Position numbers and translations under genes: made by a program. This document shows positions 48,201 to 57,014 of a DNA stretch of 64,000 nucleotides, piece by piece. The stretch is from Phycisphaeraceae bacterium (GTDB lineage: Bacteria; Planctomycetota; Phycisphaerae; Phycisphaerales; UBA1924). Numbering within the stretch: the stretch's first letter is position 1; the number at the start of each line of letters is the position of its first letter. The notes under the pieces were generated by a model. That model searched no databases. It saw nothing but the letters and a program-made list of their open reading frames with translations, and was not told where the DNA came from. Location: contig CP060234.1 of the NCBI GenBank assembly GCA_023898685.1, positions 2,294,001 to 2,358,000 on the forward strand, written 5' to 3'.

Positions 48201-48544
48201 AGCGCGTCGATCTCGCGTTTGACCTCGGCGACCTTCTCGTCGATGTCCACACCGTCGTCGAACTCGATCGTGATCGACGTGCCGCCCTCACCCACGATCG
48301 AGTTGATCTCGTCGATGTCGGAAAGGTCGGCAACCTTGTCCTCGATCTTGACCGTCAGCGAGTCCTCGACCTCGTCCGGGGCCGCCCCGGGGTAGGGTGC
48401 GTTGATGACCACCATGTTGGGGCGCACCTCGGGGAAGAACTCACGCACGAGCCTGAGCCCGAAGATCACCCCCGCCCCCATGACGCTGAACATCACGAGG
48501 TTCGCGACCACGGGGTTTCGCACGCCGAACGATGCCAGGCTCAC
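45227..48544 (-). CDS. RND-family efflux transporter (AcrB/MdtBC-like)
   Basis: The 1105-residue inner-membrane pump has the resistance-nodulation-division layout: a first helix, a large periplasmic loop (about 35-340), six helices with the proton-relay block GILVDDAIVVAENI, a second periplasmic loop, and six more helices. The early loop contains PYPGAAPDEVEDSLTVKIEDKV, typical of hydrophobe/amphiphile or metal exporters. A roughly 60-residue insert (KAYRQGRVGEPFKLNIVEKI to GELVTTTD) before the second helix departs from E. coli AcrB. The start is a GTG overlapping the adaptor stop (GTGA, 48541-48544). No outer-membrane channel gene is next to it. Confidence 0.92.
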   Translation of the reverse strand: MSLASFGVRNPVVANLVMFSVMGAGVIFGLRLVREFFPEVRPNMVVINAPYPGAAPDEVEDSLTVKIEDKVADLSDIDEINSIVGEGGTSITIEFDDGVDIDEKVAEVKREIDALQDLPDAADRIVVDKIEPNLPAISLSIYGDSDEKDLKRSAREIRDDLRSLPGMGDIAMGGVRTDQINVEVRPAALLEHGLSLSAVSDRIREAMLELPGGSVRTPTSNVSLRSMGVDDRAEAIRGIVVRAADGRAVRLEEIAEISDGFADTPLISRLNGKPMANLTVFKKGKEDIVRIAEMVKAYRQGRVGEPFKLNIVEKIAKMLRPPKSEAPLSARHRAYLLGQSKSGEALPGELVTTTDLARFVVGRMDLLIRNAFWGGLLVFATLVLLLNRRVSLWVAAGLVVSMLGTLAVMKFSGITLNLLSMFGLIIVVGILVDDAIVVAENITSRHEEGTPALEASIVGTKQVAWPVVATVLTTIFAFLPLAMIEGRIGDMLGVLPVIVGCALSVSLLESLFILPCHMGHSLKHTDRIHAAHKETIVQKLDDRLDRYRDALFTKGIAPAYVAVLRVLLRARYTTTLSAAALIVVSLGLVAGGRLEFIFFETDDAETVSIELQLPVGSSLAQTNELTHRIEAAVKDQPEVKSFYTIVGAVESMSGDGSGAAGTNRAQLILELVAIEQRDRTSEQIIQSIRDETGELSGIKSLRMAGVSGGPEGAAISFTLTGDTSQETLDAAASDLMAMMADFEGVQNVASDSDAGQREVRFTLREGARELGFTRANLGRQIQGMVFGLEAYTFAGNREDVDVRVMLPEPVRRSLAAIEDQFVFTPDGRPVPLSEVASIEEARSYATIRRLDRKRSVTVTADVDRTLVMADGSHPNADKIAVALESRFPEIEKKYADVSIVARGRQKDFADSFRTLPIGFLVASGLIYVTLAWLFKSYTQPLLVMTAIPFATIGMIWGHMLLGYTMTFLSLIGFVALSGIVVNDSLIFVEFFNEQRREGRSVYDACLNAGRARVRAILLTTITTVLGLLPLMLEQSFQARFLIPMAITIAFGLMSSTMIVLIVLPCLLMILQDVKRIAHRLWTGEAMPAGEVFIDPAAEVPPVTMG

Positions 48545-49938
48545 GGCTGGTCCCCCGTCGGACCATCTCCCCGGGCGCTGGCGGCCACGCCGTCGCCCTC
48601 GACGCGCACGTCGACCAGGTCACCCGGCCTGAGTGATTCGAGGTTGGACACCAGCACGAGGTCGCCCGCGTGCAGCGCTCGGCTGCTCGAGATGCCCCGG
48701 TCGATCAACACGGCCCATTGAGTCTCCGTGGGCGAGACCCTGTCGAACCTCCCCTCGAGGTAGTGCACGACATTGACGTCGGCCTGCTGCACGATCATGG
48801 GCCGCGAGGCACCGGTGGGGGGTGTTGGGTCGTTGGGCCCCAGCGACACGACCGTCAGAACCGTGTCGACGTCCACGCTGTGGCGGGGCACCACCATCCG
48901 CTCGACCACATCGCGAGAAACCACCCGGCCCATCACGAACTGCCCGGGCCGGAGCAGCGTGCCCGCGCTCCCGTCGGGCTGCTGGCGGACCTCGACGAAG
49001 ACCGTCATGCTCCGGATCGACGCGTCCGACTCCGGCGCCAGCCGGGAGACAGCGCCCGCCCAGGTCTGGGTCGCCGGGCCCTCGACCGTCAGCGTCGCCT
49101 CGTCGCCCGCCTTCAACGCCGAGCCCGCTTCTTGGGGAAGCCGCAGCGGCACCTCGATCCGCGACAGGTCGACGACGCGTGCCACCGCGTCGCCCACGCG
49201 CGCCCATTCGCCCACCTGGAGGTCCATCCGCTGGAGCACACCCGCGAAGGGGGCGCGGATCTCCGTCCGCGCGAGGTTCTGCTGCGCCATCCGCAGGTCG
49301 GCCCTCGCCGATTCCAGCGAGGCGTTGGTCTCCGCCCGCTTCGAGGGGATGACCTCGAGCTGCGAGAGCACCGCCGCCCGGTTCCGGTTCACCGCCTTGA
49401 GCGCCTGGAGCTTTGCATCGACCTGGCTCTCGTTGCCCGCGCCCTTCTCGAGCGCGTCCTTGGCGCGCTGCAAGTCGCGCTCGGCGATCTCCTTCTCCGC
49501 CGCGAGCAGGTCCGCCTGTTCGTTGAGGCGGGCTTCCTGCACCTCGAGCCCCGAAAGCTGGGCCTCGAGCGACGCGATCCGTGTCTGGGCCGACTGCACC
49601 CGGTCCTGGTAGTCGGACGGATCGAGCCTGAGCAGCAGGTCGCCCTTCTCGACCGCGACGCCCGCCTCGAGCCGCTCGGGCCGTTCGACCACCGCGCCCG
49701 CGACCTCGGCGGCGACGTCCGAGGCCTCCATCGCCCGCGCCGTGCCGTAGCCCGTCCACTGCCGCGCGATGGGCCTGGTGACGCACTCGACCGCCCGCAC
49801 GACCGGCAGCGACAGCGCCTCGTCGCGGTGCTGGGCCACCTCGCGGGTCTTCGCGAGATACATGAACAGCGCCAACGCGATCACAAGGGCGATGACACCC
49901 ACCAGCGAGCGCACAATCCGAGAGATCCAGATCCACAC
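48541..49938 (-). CDS. RND efflux periplasmic adaptor (membrane fusion protein)
   Basis: A 465-residue adaptor: N-terminal membrane anchor (residues 4-28), a lipoyl-type half motif (AAEVAGAVVERPERLEAGVAVEKGD region), a long coiled-coil hairpin (about 105-215), the second lipoyl half (TEIRAPFAGVLQRMDLQVGEW) and beta-barrel parts. It bridges the pump to an outer-membrane channel. Two starts are possible in frame, GTG 49983 and GTG 49938. The second is preferred because the anchor helix then begins at once. It is coupled to the pump gene. Confidence 0.9.
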   Translation of the reverse strand: MWIWISRIVRSLVGVIALVIALALFMYLAKTREVAQHRDEALSLPVVRAVECVTRPIARQWTGYGTARAMEASDVAAEVAGAVVERPERLEAGVAVEKGDLLLRLDPSDYQDRVQSAQTRIASLEAQLSGLEVQEARLNEQADLLAAEKEIAERDLQRAKDALEKGAGNESQVDAKLQALKAVNRNRAAVLSQLEVIPSKRAETNASLESARADLRMAQQNLARTEIRAPFAGVLQRMDLQVGEWARVGDAVARVVDLSRIEVPLRLPQEAGSALKAGDEATLTVEGPATQTWAGAVSRLAPESDASIRSMTVFVEVRQQPDGSAGTLLRPGQFVMGRVVSRDVVERMVVPRHSVDVDTVLTVVSLGPNDPTPPTGASRPMIVQQADVNVVHYLEGRFDRVSPTETQWAVLIDRGISSSRALHAGDLVLVSNLESLRPGDLVDVRVEGDGVAASARGDGPTGDQP

Positions 49939-50047
49939 GGCGTCAGTCCCCCGCGGCGCTCCCGGCGTCCGCCAAGCCACCACCCCGCAGAGACGATGCT
50001 AGGGTCCCGCCGTTCGTGGTTCTTTGGATCCGGTTGATCGGTTTTGC

Positions 50048-51331
50048 TCAGAGCCCGGTCAGCATCGGGCGGTCGAGCAGCACGCGGTCCTGGATCGGCC
50101 CGTAGAGGCCCGGAAGCAGCTCGACCACAAGCGTTCGGCCGGCCACGCCCGGGTCGGGCAGCTCGACAGCGATCGGCGCCAGCGGCGTCGATCGGTCGAG
50201 CTTCACCGAGAGAATCTCGGTCTCTTCGCCCCGATTCACCATGCCGATACGCAGCACCGCGTTGGCCCAGCGTCCGGCCTCGGCATCGGGATCGTCGAGC
50301 GTGCCGCCCATTCGGGCGATCGCCCCGAACTTCGCCGCATCGGGCGGCAGAAGCCACTCGACCCGCATCGGGCCGGGCAGCGCCACGTGCGGCGTGCCCA
50401 GCGGCGCGTCGTGCTCCGAGCCCGTGCGCACGGGTGGCGTCCATCGACGCCCGCCCAGCGGCTCGTAGTGCTCCACGGGCAGCCCCGCCAGCGGGATCGG
50501 GCTGGCTCCGTCCAGCCACACGGCCTCGATGGCGCCGATGATGAACTCGACGGGTGGCGTGCCCGATCCATCGGTGAACGCGACCTCGCCGTCCGGGGCT
50601 TCACCGGTCGCGTGCACCGCGCGCACGTCTCCGGTCGTCCACCAGACGCGCGGGCCCTGCCACGTCTCGGCGGGGTTGCCCAGCCGCACCTCCGCAACGC
50701 GGTCGAGCGGGATGGTCTGCTCGGCCTGCCCTGAATCGAATCGGACCTGTTCGCCAAACTCGACGAGGAACCCACGCAGCCGATCCCCGTTGGCGAGGAT
50801 CAACTCGTCGTCCACGCTCGGCGTGAACGCGTGCGGCGCGTCGCCCCGCGTCCAGGGGTCGATGACCACGCGCGAGATCCGGTCGAGCGGGAGCGTGCTC
50901 GCGCCGAAACCGGGGGTGAGCACCGAAACGGTCTCGTCGGCCGGGGTCGGCACGGGCACCGAGGCCGATTCCCAGGGCCCGACCGACCCGAGCAGGCGTT
51001 CGCCATCGACCAACTCGATCACGACAGGCGTGCCGCCGGCGAGGTCCTCGTCGGCGGGGCGGGCCCACCCACCCTGCGAGCGAGGCCCGGGCAGCACCGC
51101 GACGTAGCGCCCGATCGGTTCCTGACGAACGCGCCCCAGCGAATCGCGGTAGGCCACCGATTCGTCCGTCCAGCCGAGAAGGTCGACCGATGTTCGGACG
51201 AGTGATCGATCGACGAGCGAACGCGGAGCCGCGTGAGAGGCGCTCGCGAGCCCGAGCAGCGCCGAGACCGCCAGCGCGACGTTCTTTGGGGCACGCGGGC
51301 CGGCACGGGCTGGAGAATGGGCTGCACGCAT
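50048..51331 (-). CDS. Secreted protein of unknown function
   Basis: The 427-residue product has a signal peptide (about 1-36, ending SASHAAP). Repeated beta-strand units built on GDRLRGFLVEFGEQVRF and PLDRVAEVRLGNPAE-type segments suggest a chain of small beta domains. The C-terminal part (MRVEWLLPPDAAKFGAIARMG to VVELLPG) resembles NPCBM-type beta sandwiches of planctomycete proteins, though that is a guess from pattern. No catalytic motif is seen. It starts eight bases after the alpha-toroid gene stop, so it is likely in the same operon. Confidence 0.65.
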   Translation of the reverse strand: MRAAHSPARAGPRAPKNVALAVSALLGLASASHAAPRSLVDRSLVRTSVDLLGWTDESVAYRDSLGRVRQEPIGRYVAVLPGPRSQGGWARPADEDLAGGTPVVIELVDGERLLGSVGPWESASVPVPTPADETVSVLTPGFGASTLPLDRISRVVIDPWTRGDAPHAFTPSVDDELILANGDRLRGFLVEFGEQVRFDSGQAEQTIPLDRVAEVRLGNPAETWQGPRVWWTTGDVRAVHATGEAPDGEVAFTDGSGTPPVEFIIGAIEAVWLDGASPIPLAGLPVEHYEPLGGRRWTPPVRTGSEHDAPLGTPHVALPGPMRVEWLLPPDAAKFGAIARMGGTLDDPDAEAGRWANAVLRIGMVNRGEETEILSVKLDRSTPLAPIAVELPDPGVAGRTLVVELLPGLYGPIQDRVLLDRPMLTGL

Positions 51332-51339
51332 CGAAGGGC

Positions 51340-52392
51340 TCACTTCTGGAAGATCGGGAGATACCGCTTGGGCATTTGCAGAACGATCAGCATCATCGCG
51401 GTCCCATAATTCGACCCGGCCGTGCGATCGTCCCAGCTCCCATCGTCGGCTTGCTCGCTCAGCAACTCGGACCGCACCGCGGGCCACCACTCGGCCCAGT
51501 GCTCGCCCCCCGCGAGGTACATCGCCTGCACCGAGTAGTACTGCCCGTAGGCGTAGTGGGCCCGCGAGCCCCGAACCTGCCCGGGCATCGCGGTCCGTTC
51601 GAGATACTCGAGCCCGGTATTGATCGCGTTGTCCTCGTAGATGCCGGCGTAGAAGAGCGTCGCAACCCCGGCCGCCGAGCGGGGCCACGCGCTCGATCCC
51701 CCGTCGGCCTGGTAGCGGAACCCGCCGTCGGTGTTCTGGCACCGGCGCGCGTAATCGACGGCCCGGTCGATCACGGCCTTGTCGACCTCGATCCCCGCGT
51801 TGCGGGCCGCACGCAGCGCCATGACCTGGCAGATCGTCACGCTGACATCAGCGTCATAGGGCACCGGGTTGTAACGCCAACCCCCTTCCGGGTTCTGCGT
51901 CCGCTCGATCAGACGCACCGCACGGACGAGCGATTCATGGATCCGGGCCGAGCGGGCGGTGTCGCTCCCGCCCGCGGTCATCCCGTACACCTCGCCCAGG
52001 AAGAGCGTGGCGAACCCGTGGCCGTACATGGGACCGTGCGCCCCCTCGGCGGCGATAAGCCCGCTCTCTGTGCAGTTGGCGAGCACGAAATCGAGCCCGT
52101 GGTCGACCACGTCGCCGTACTTGCCGCGCCCGGGCAGATTCCCGTCGGCCATGAACGAGATGCAGGCGAGGGCCGTGATCGCGACGTTCTTTCCGAATCG
52201 CCCGCCGTCCCACGACCCGTCGGTGTCCTGCTGAGAAGCGAGGTAGGCAAGCCCTCTGGTCACCGCGGCGTCGAGTTCCGGCGTGATCTCATTCTCGAGC
52301 GCGTCGTTCTGGGCCGAGCGGGCCTCGGGCGCGGCGAGCGCGGGGGGTGCGAGGAATCCCAGACACATCGCGAGCACAAGGAGGTGTGGCAT
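51340..52392 (-). CDS. Secreted alpha/alpha-toroid (prenyltransferase/squalene cyclase-like repeat) protein
   Basis: The 350-residue product carries a signal peptide (residues 1-20, ending ALAAP) and at least four repeats of the alpha-toroid family: GLAYLASQQDTDGSWDG, AVRLIERTQNPEGGWRYN, AVDYARRCQNTDGGFRYQ and RSELLSEQADDGSWDD. The fold is shared by terpene cyclases, prenyltransferases and the thioester domain of alpha-2-macroglobulins. No DxDD cyclase motif and no CxEQ thioester are visible, so a binding or structural role is more likely than cyclisation. The ATG at 52392 lies inside the left arm of a 32-base palindrome. Longer in-frame starts would translate the whole palindrome. Confidence 0.78.
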   Translation of the reverse strand: MPHLLVLAMCLGFLAPPALAAPEARSAQNDALENEITPELDAAVTRGLAYLASQQDTDGSWDGGRFGKNVAITALACISFMADGNLPGRGKYGDVVDHGLDFVLANCTESGLIAAEGAHGPMYGHGFATLFLGEVYGMTAGGSDTARSARIHESLVRAVRLIERTQNPEGGWRYNPVPYDADVSVTICQVMALRAARNAGIEVDKAVIDRAVDYARRCQNTDGGFRYQADGGSSAWPRSAAGVATLFYAGIYEDNAINTGLEYLERTAMPGQVRGSRAHYAYGQYYSVQAMYLAGGEHWAEWWPAVRSELLSEQADDGSWDDRTAGSNYGTAMMLIVLQMPKRYLPIFQK

Positions 52393-52474
52393 GCCCACGC
52401 GCAGCGCGGGCATGGGCAGCGCGACTGCGCCCGCCGGCCATTCCATGCCCGCGCTGCGCGTGGGCACGCCACAC
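52384..52474. repeat. 32-base inverted repeat over a start codon, family H
   Basis: Arms 52384-52415 and 52443-52474 differ at a single base, and that base falls in the ATG of the alpha-toroid gene. Stem formation in the transcript would bury the start codon. The outer bases GTGTGGCA match family D at 16230. Confidence 0.92.
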
Positions 52475-52511
52475 GAACCATGCCGGGTGATGGGCTTGGC
52501 CGCATTCCGTT

Positions 52512-53300
52512 TCACTTCTCCCCCTCCGCCTGCTCGGCGAGCCGCTTGTAGTAGGACTCGGTCAGCCGGCGATACGCGCTGCTGAACGACTCGCTCATGC
52601 CCTGCTGCAAGGCATCACGCAGGCGGTCGGGCAGGGCGCCCCATGCCGCCGAGTCCATCAGCGTCTGGGGGCTGAGCGCCGCGTCCTGCGGGGGCGGTGC
52701 GTTGGTCTGCCCCGTGTTCTCACCACGGTTGTTCGCCTGCTGACCGCCCGAGCGTTGTTGGGCGGGCTGGTTCTGCTGCCCTTGCTGGGCCTGCGACGAC
52801 GCCGACGACGAACCGCTCTGCCCCTGGTTCTGCTTCGCCGATTCGATGATCGTGTCGAGCTTGCGGATGATGTCCTCCTGCAGCCGCTGCGTGACCAGGT
52901 CGCCTCCTTCGGGCCCCGCGAGGCGGAGCGCCGAGTCATCCATGAGTTGCAGAGCCTGGGTCAGCGCCTCGGCCGCCTCCTGGGCGGTCAGCTTGCGTTC
53001 GAGCTCACGCTCGTGCTGCGTGTCGCCCGCCGCGGCTTGGTCGTCGATGCCGAGCATGTCGTCGAGGCTGGGCAGCGGATCGGCATTCTTCTCGGTGCTT
53101 TGCGTGGTGGGCTGGTTTGCCGGCGCGTCCTGTGCGAGAGTCGCGGATGGGCAGCACGCCAGCAACACGACCAGGCACAGAATATCTGAGAGCCCCCGCT
53201 CGACGAGCCCGAAGCGCAAGCAAGGGACGAAGGACCCCGGGCTCCCTCGCTCGCGCTTCGGGCTCGTCAGACAGGCGTCGTTCTCGACGTGAAACACCAT
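52512..53300 (-). CDS. Secreted Gln/Ser-rich protein of unknown function
   Basis: A 262-residue product with a hydrophobic signal-like stretch (ILCLVVLLACCPSATLAQ, about residues 39-56), a helical region (RKLTAQEAAEALTQALQLMDDSALRLAG), a Gln-rich linker (about 140-200) and a C-terminal YRRLTESYYKRLAEQ helix. The first 35 residues are encoded by a palindrome (53201-53269), so either the signal peptide has an odd N-terminal extension or translation starts later at a TTG. The ATG at 53300 overlaps the preceding DUF4175-like gene stop. The helix-linker design suggests a partner of that coiled-coil protein. Confidence 0.65.
   Translation of the reverse strand: MVFHVENDACLTSPKRERGSPGSFVPCLRFGLVERGLSDILCLVVLLACCPSATLAQDAPANQPTTQSTEKNADPLPSLDDMLGIDDQAAAGDTQHERELERKLTAQEAAEALTQALQLMDDSALRLAGPEGGDLVTQRLQEDIIRKLDTIIESAKQNQGQSGSSSASSQAQQGQQNQPAQQRSGGQQANNRGENTGQTNAPPPQDAALSPQTLMDSAAWGALPDRLRDALQQGMSESFSSAYRRLTESYYKRLAEQAEGEK
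53201..53269. repeat. Imperfect palindrome inside a coding start, family I
   Basis: Arms CGACGAGCCCGAAGCGCAAG and CGCGCTTCGGGCTCGTCAG pair with few mismatches. They encode SPKRERGSPGS and CLRFGLVERG at the N-terminus of the Gln-rich protein gene. Confidence 0.8.
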
Positions 53301-56300
53301 CACTGGGCGCCCCCCTCTCCTGTACCGCCTCCACCCGGCGCCGGGTTCGGCGGCCGGCTCATCTGCTCGACGAGTTCCCGCGTCTGCTTTGCCAGCTTGC
53401 GTTGCAGGTCGGACAGCGCCGCCGCGTCGCCCCCGGCGCGGGTCTGGTCGAGCACGATCGCCTGGAGATTGCGCACGAGGATGAGCTGCTGGACGTTGCC
53501 GATCATGGGCTGGTCGCCGCCACTCCCTCCGCCGCCGCCCCCGCCCTGGGCGTTCTCGAACTCGTCGTTCTGGGGCGGGGGCTTGGGCGTAAGCGTCTCG
53601 ACGATCGATTTGAGCATCGCGATCGCGACGTCCTGATCGGCGAGCACCGCCGCGTCGCTCGTGCCCCGCCCCAGCGAGCGGACGGCGTCGGTCAGGGCCC
53701 CGTCGATCCGCTCGTGATAGAGCGAGAGAACACCGATGTCGTCCGCCGCGTGCTCGCCCGGGATCGCCTTGATCACCGTGCGCAATGCTTCCTGCCGCTG
53801 GCCCAGCCCCCGCAGATCGGCCCTCTGCCGGCGGTTCAGCTCCGTCCCGACAAATGTCTCCGATTCGCCCCGCAGCGCCATCTGCTGCGCGAGCGCGGCC
53901 TTGTAGGCGTCGCGCAGCTCACGCTGCTTGCGCTCCTGCTCGCGTTGCGCCGCGTTCTCGTCCTGTCGCTTCGCCTCCTCGAGCGCCTCGTTCAGCCGCG
54001 CGAGGCTCTCGCCCTCGTGCTCCCGCGCCGCGCCCGGGTCGGCGGGCTCCGCCCGCAACGCCGAGATCGCCTCGGCCTGCGAGCCCGCCGCCCGCTTGAG
54101 CAGGTCGGCCACGCGCTCCAGCTCCGGGAAGCTCCCGCGCGTCTCGGCCTCGGCGGCGAGCGTGTTGGTGTACAGACGCTCGGCGAAGGTCGACGCCTCG
54201 CGGACGTGGACATCGCCCTCGAGAGGCCCGATCGCCGCGGTCTGCTGGCGGATGAGGCTCTCGATCGTCTGGATCACGCTCGCGAGCTGGCGGCGCAGGG
54301 CGTCGTCGCGGTGCCGCTGGGCGTTCTCGAGCTGATCGAGCATGTCCTGCATCGCCTCGATCGACTGCTCCTGCATCTGGCCGCCCGTCGCGGTCTGGTT
54401 CTGCCCGATCTCCTCCGCCGCCTCGCGCAGCTTCTGGGCGAGCTGCTCGCGCGTCGCACGTTCCGCGGCGTCATCCATCGCGGCGGCCTGCGTCGGGTCC
54501 TTCTCGCGGATCTCGTCGGCCCGGTCGCTGAGCTGGTCGATCGCGTCCTGCGCCCGCTCGGCGAGGTCGCGCTGCCGCTGGGCGATCCGTTCGAGCTCGG
54601 TGCGCTCGTCGGGCTGGAGCTCGTCGAGCGAGCGGCCCATCGTCTTGCCGGCCATCTCCTTCGTGCGGTCGGCGAGCGATCGCTCCTCGTTGAGCAACTG
54701 CTCGATGTTCCGACGCACCAGCCAGCCATCCTGCCCCTGGTCGAGCTGGTCGATCAGGCGGGCGAGCTCGTCGCGCACCTCCTCCTGAGCCCGTTGGGCC
54801 TGCGCGGGATCGCTGTCGGCGTGGTCGGCCTCCTCGGCGAGCTTCTCGGCCGCCTTCTCGGAGGCCTGCGCCGCGCGGTCGGTCGTCGCTCTCGCACGGT
54901 CGAGCAGGTCGCGGACGGATTCGTCGTCCAGCCCGTTCTGCTCGGCCCGCTGAGCCAATCGGTCGAGCAGCGAGGTCTGCGCCCGTAGCCGCTGCGAGAC
55001 GCCCGTCTGCTGCTGGGCGGTCTGCTCGAGTTGATCGGCCCGGGCCGATTCTTCGGCCTTGTTCGCTTCCTTCGCGTGCTCGATCAGCTCGCCCTGCTGG
55101 CGGTCGAGGCGGATCGCGGTGCGACGCACGCCCTCGAGCTCGGCCTGGAGCAGCTCGACGAACCGCGCCGGTGCGATCACGCGGAGCCGACGCGGGGGCG
55201 ACGCGACGGGCGCGTGCGTCTGCCCGGCGAGGTCGAAGTTGTCCGTCGCCACCGCCCGGATCCACACCTCGTCGCCCGGCTCGACGCCCAGGTCGGCGAT
55301 CACGAGCGGCGCGGTCACCTCGGCCCGGCTCGCGGCCTGCATGGCTCTGCTGAAGATGATGGTCGGCTTGGCGTCCGGATCGGGCACGGGTTCGCCGCTC
55401 AGCGAGCTTGGGTCGGGCCGAGCGATCTGCCGCTCGAGCTCGAGCTTGGTCAGCCCGATATCGTCCCGCCCCTCGCCGACGAGCGGCACGGTCGCCGTAG
55501 GGAGCACCGCGTCATCGACTTCTGGTGTGAGGATCGTCGCCTCGGGCGGTGCGTCGGGCGTCACGTTGATCTGCACCGTCGCCGGGTCGCGCGTCTCGAG
55601 ATCGAACCGGTCGGCGGCACGCAGCACGATCCGCCCCGTCTCGCTGGGCTGAACCTCGACGTGGATCGTGGAACCCTCCGCCCCGATCTTCGCCTCGATG
55701 GACCCGCCGTCAGTCCGCGGTGTGACCGGCTTGCTGTAGGCGAGTTCCAGTTGCACCACCGAGCCCGGCAGCACCGGGCCGACCTCGATCATCTCGCCCG
55801 AGGGCGGTGCCGGCGCCGAGTCGGTGCCCGAGGCGAACGCGCCGCGCCGGTCGCGCGCGTATTCCGGCGGGATCACGGTCGTCGTCCGCGAGACGAGCGC
55901 GGGCGGGTCGACGATCCTGATCCGCCGCGTCGGCGTCGCGTCGTCCCCACTCGACAACGAATACTCGAGTTGCCGCTCCTCGCCCGTCGCCCCCTGCCAC
56001 ACCACGGGCTCGATGAGCCGCTCGAACAGCTCGCCCGTCCCGGGTGTCGATGATGCCGGTTGGGGCGTGAGCACGGCCCTCGCCGCGGGCCCCGCGTGCC
56101 CTTCGCCATCGATCACGCGGTACTCGACCGTGATCGTCGTCTCGCCCGGCGCCCGGTTGGTCTTGAGCAGCAGCGCCCGCAACGCGAGACCCGTGTCGGC
56201 GGGGTGGGCCTCGGGTGGCGTCGTGTCGGCAATCTGGGTGCGCTTGGGCCAGGGCGTGTCGCGCCAGGGCATGAACAGCCGCGACATGCCGATCACCGAA

Positions 56301-56875
56301 AGCGTCGGCTGCGCATTGAACGCGACCGACAGCCCCGCCGCGACGAGCACCGCAGCGACGAGCGCCCAGGCCGGGCGACCGAACCGCAGCATGCCCCATG
56401 GCGTGGACGTGAACCGGCCCGCGGCCTCCGCCGCGACCAGCCGGCTCAGCCGGCGTGTCAGCGGGTCGGGGTCGTCGATCGGGACGTCGATGCCCGAGGC
56501 GATCGGGCCGGCCGGTCCGCCCCGCCGCCGGCCGAGCCATTGCTCGACGCGCAGCGCCACGTCGCTCAGGTCGGGCTTGAATCGCGTAACCGGGACCAGC
56601 GACCGCCGCACCGACCACAGCGCCGCGATCAGCAGCAGCCCGAGCAGCACGCCACGCAGCGCCCCGGGGAAGCGCAGCACCAGGTCGCCCAGCACGAGCA
56701 CCGCGATCAGCAGCATCCCCCAGACACACAGGCGGGAGACCACGCGCGTCGCGAGCAGCGCCCTCGCCGCCCGGCGCACCCGCCTCAGACGGGCCCGCAC
56801 GGCGCGGATCGCACCGGCGTTCTGGGTCGCTTCCGCGGGATGGTCGGGCTGGATCGCGGTCAACGGGCGCTCCAC
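53300..56875 (-). CDS. Large membrane-anchored coiled-coil protein (DUF4175-like)
   Basis: The 1191-residue product has two or three N-terminal transmembrane helices (about 46-95 and 165-190). A beta-rich region (about 220-460, with ARDRRGAFASG and VQLELAYSKP) follows, then a very long helical, Gln/Glu/Ala-rich part (about 500-1110) full of heptad-like runs (AEKLAEEADHADSDPAQAQ, ERIAQRQRDLAERAQDAID), and a Gly/Pro tail. The order matches DUF4175-type proteins, whose role is unknown. It should anchor in the inner membrane and reach far into the periplasm. The start is a GTG at 56875. Its stop overlaps the next gene. Confidence 0.78.
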   Translation of the reverse strand: MERPLTAIQPDHPAEATQNAGAIRAVRARLRRVRRAARALLATRVVSRLCVWGMLLIAVLVLGDLVLRFPGALRGVLLGLLLIAALWSVRRSLVPVTRFKPDLSDVALRVEQWLGRRRGGPAGPIASGIDVPIDDPDPLTRRLSRLVAAEAAGRFTSTPWGMLRFGRPAWALVAAVLVAAGLSVAFNAQPTLSVIGMSRLFMPWRDTPWPKRTQIADTTPPEAHPADTGLALRALLLKTNRAPGETTITVEYRVIDGEGHAGPAARAVLTPQPASSTPGTGELFERLIEPVVWQGATGEERQLEYSLSSGDDATPTRRIRIVDPPALVSRTTTVIPPEYARDRRGAFASGTDSAPAPPSGEMIEVGPVLPGSVVQLELAYSKPVTPRTDGGSIEAKIGAEGSTIHVEVQPSETGRIVLRAADRFDLETRDPATVQINVTPDAPPEATILTPEVDDAVLPTATVPLVGEGRDDIGLTKLELERQIARPDPSSLSGEPVPDPDAKPTIIFSRAMQAASRAEVTAPLVIADLGVEPGDEVWIRAVATDNFDLAGQTHAPVASPPRRLRVIAPARFVELLQAELEGVRRTAIRLDRQQGELIEHAKEANKAEESARADQLEQTAQQQTGVSQRLRAQTSLLDRLAQRAEQNGLDDESVRDLLDRARATTDRAAQASEKAAEKLAEEADHADSDPAQAQRAQEEVRDELARLIDQLDQGQDGWLVRRNIEQLLNEERSLADRTKEMAGKTMGRSLDELQPDERTELERIAQRQRDLAERAQDAIDQLSDRADEIREKDPTQAAAMDDAAERATREQLAQKLREAAEEIGQNQTATGGQMQEQSIEAMQDMLDQLENAQRHRDDALRRQLASVIQTIESLIRQQTAAIGPLEGDVHVREASTFAERLYTNTLAAEAETRGSFPELERVADLLKRAAGSQAEAISALRAEPADPGAAREHEGESLARLNEALEEAKRQDENAAQREQERKQRELRDAYKAALAQQMALRGESETFVGTELNRRQRADLRGLGQRQEALRTVIKAIPGEHAADDIGVLSLYHERIDGALTDAVRSLGRGTSDAAVLADQDVAIAMLKSIVETLTPKPPPQNDEFENAQGGGGGGGSGGDQPMIGNVQQLILVRNLQAIVLDQTRAGGDAAALSDLQRKLAKQTRELVEQMSRPPNPAPGGGGTGEGGAQ

Positions 56876-57014
56876 GGACGGTCAACGGCCGTCCCCATCG
56901 TCTTGTTCGAGCCTATCGGCTCGCCGGATCGTGTGATCTGACCGATCGACCCCGCGCCGGGTTGCGGGCACACCGCCTGAATCGATTGCAAGGAAGATGT
57001 TTGGGAAAACCGCC

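Noticed and set aside
45029..48721. A very long open frame on the plus strand opposite the RND pump gene
   Set aside because: It is a high-GC shadow: composition is Arg/His/Pro-rich without domains, while the minus strand encodes a full RND transporter with motifs.
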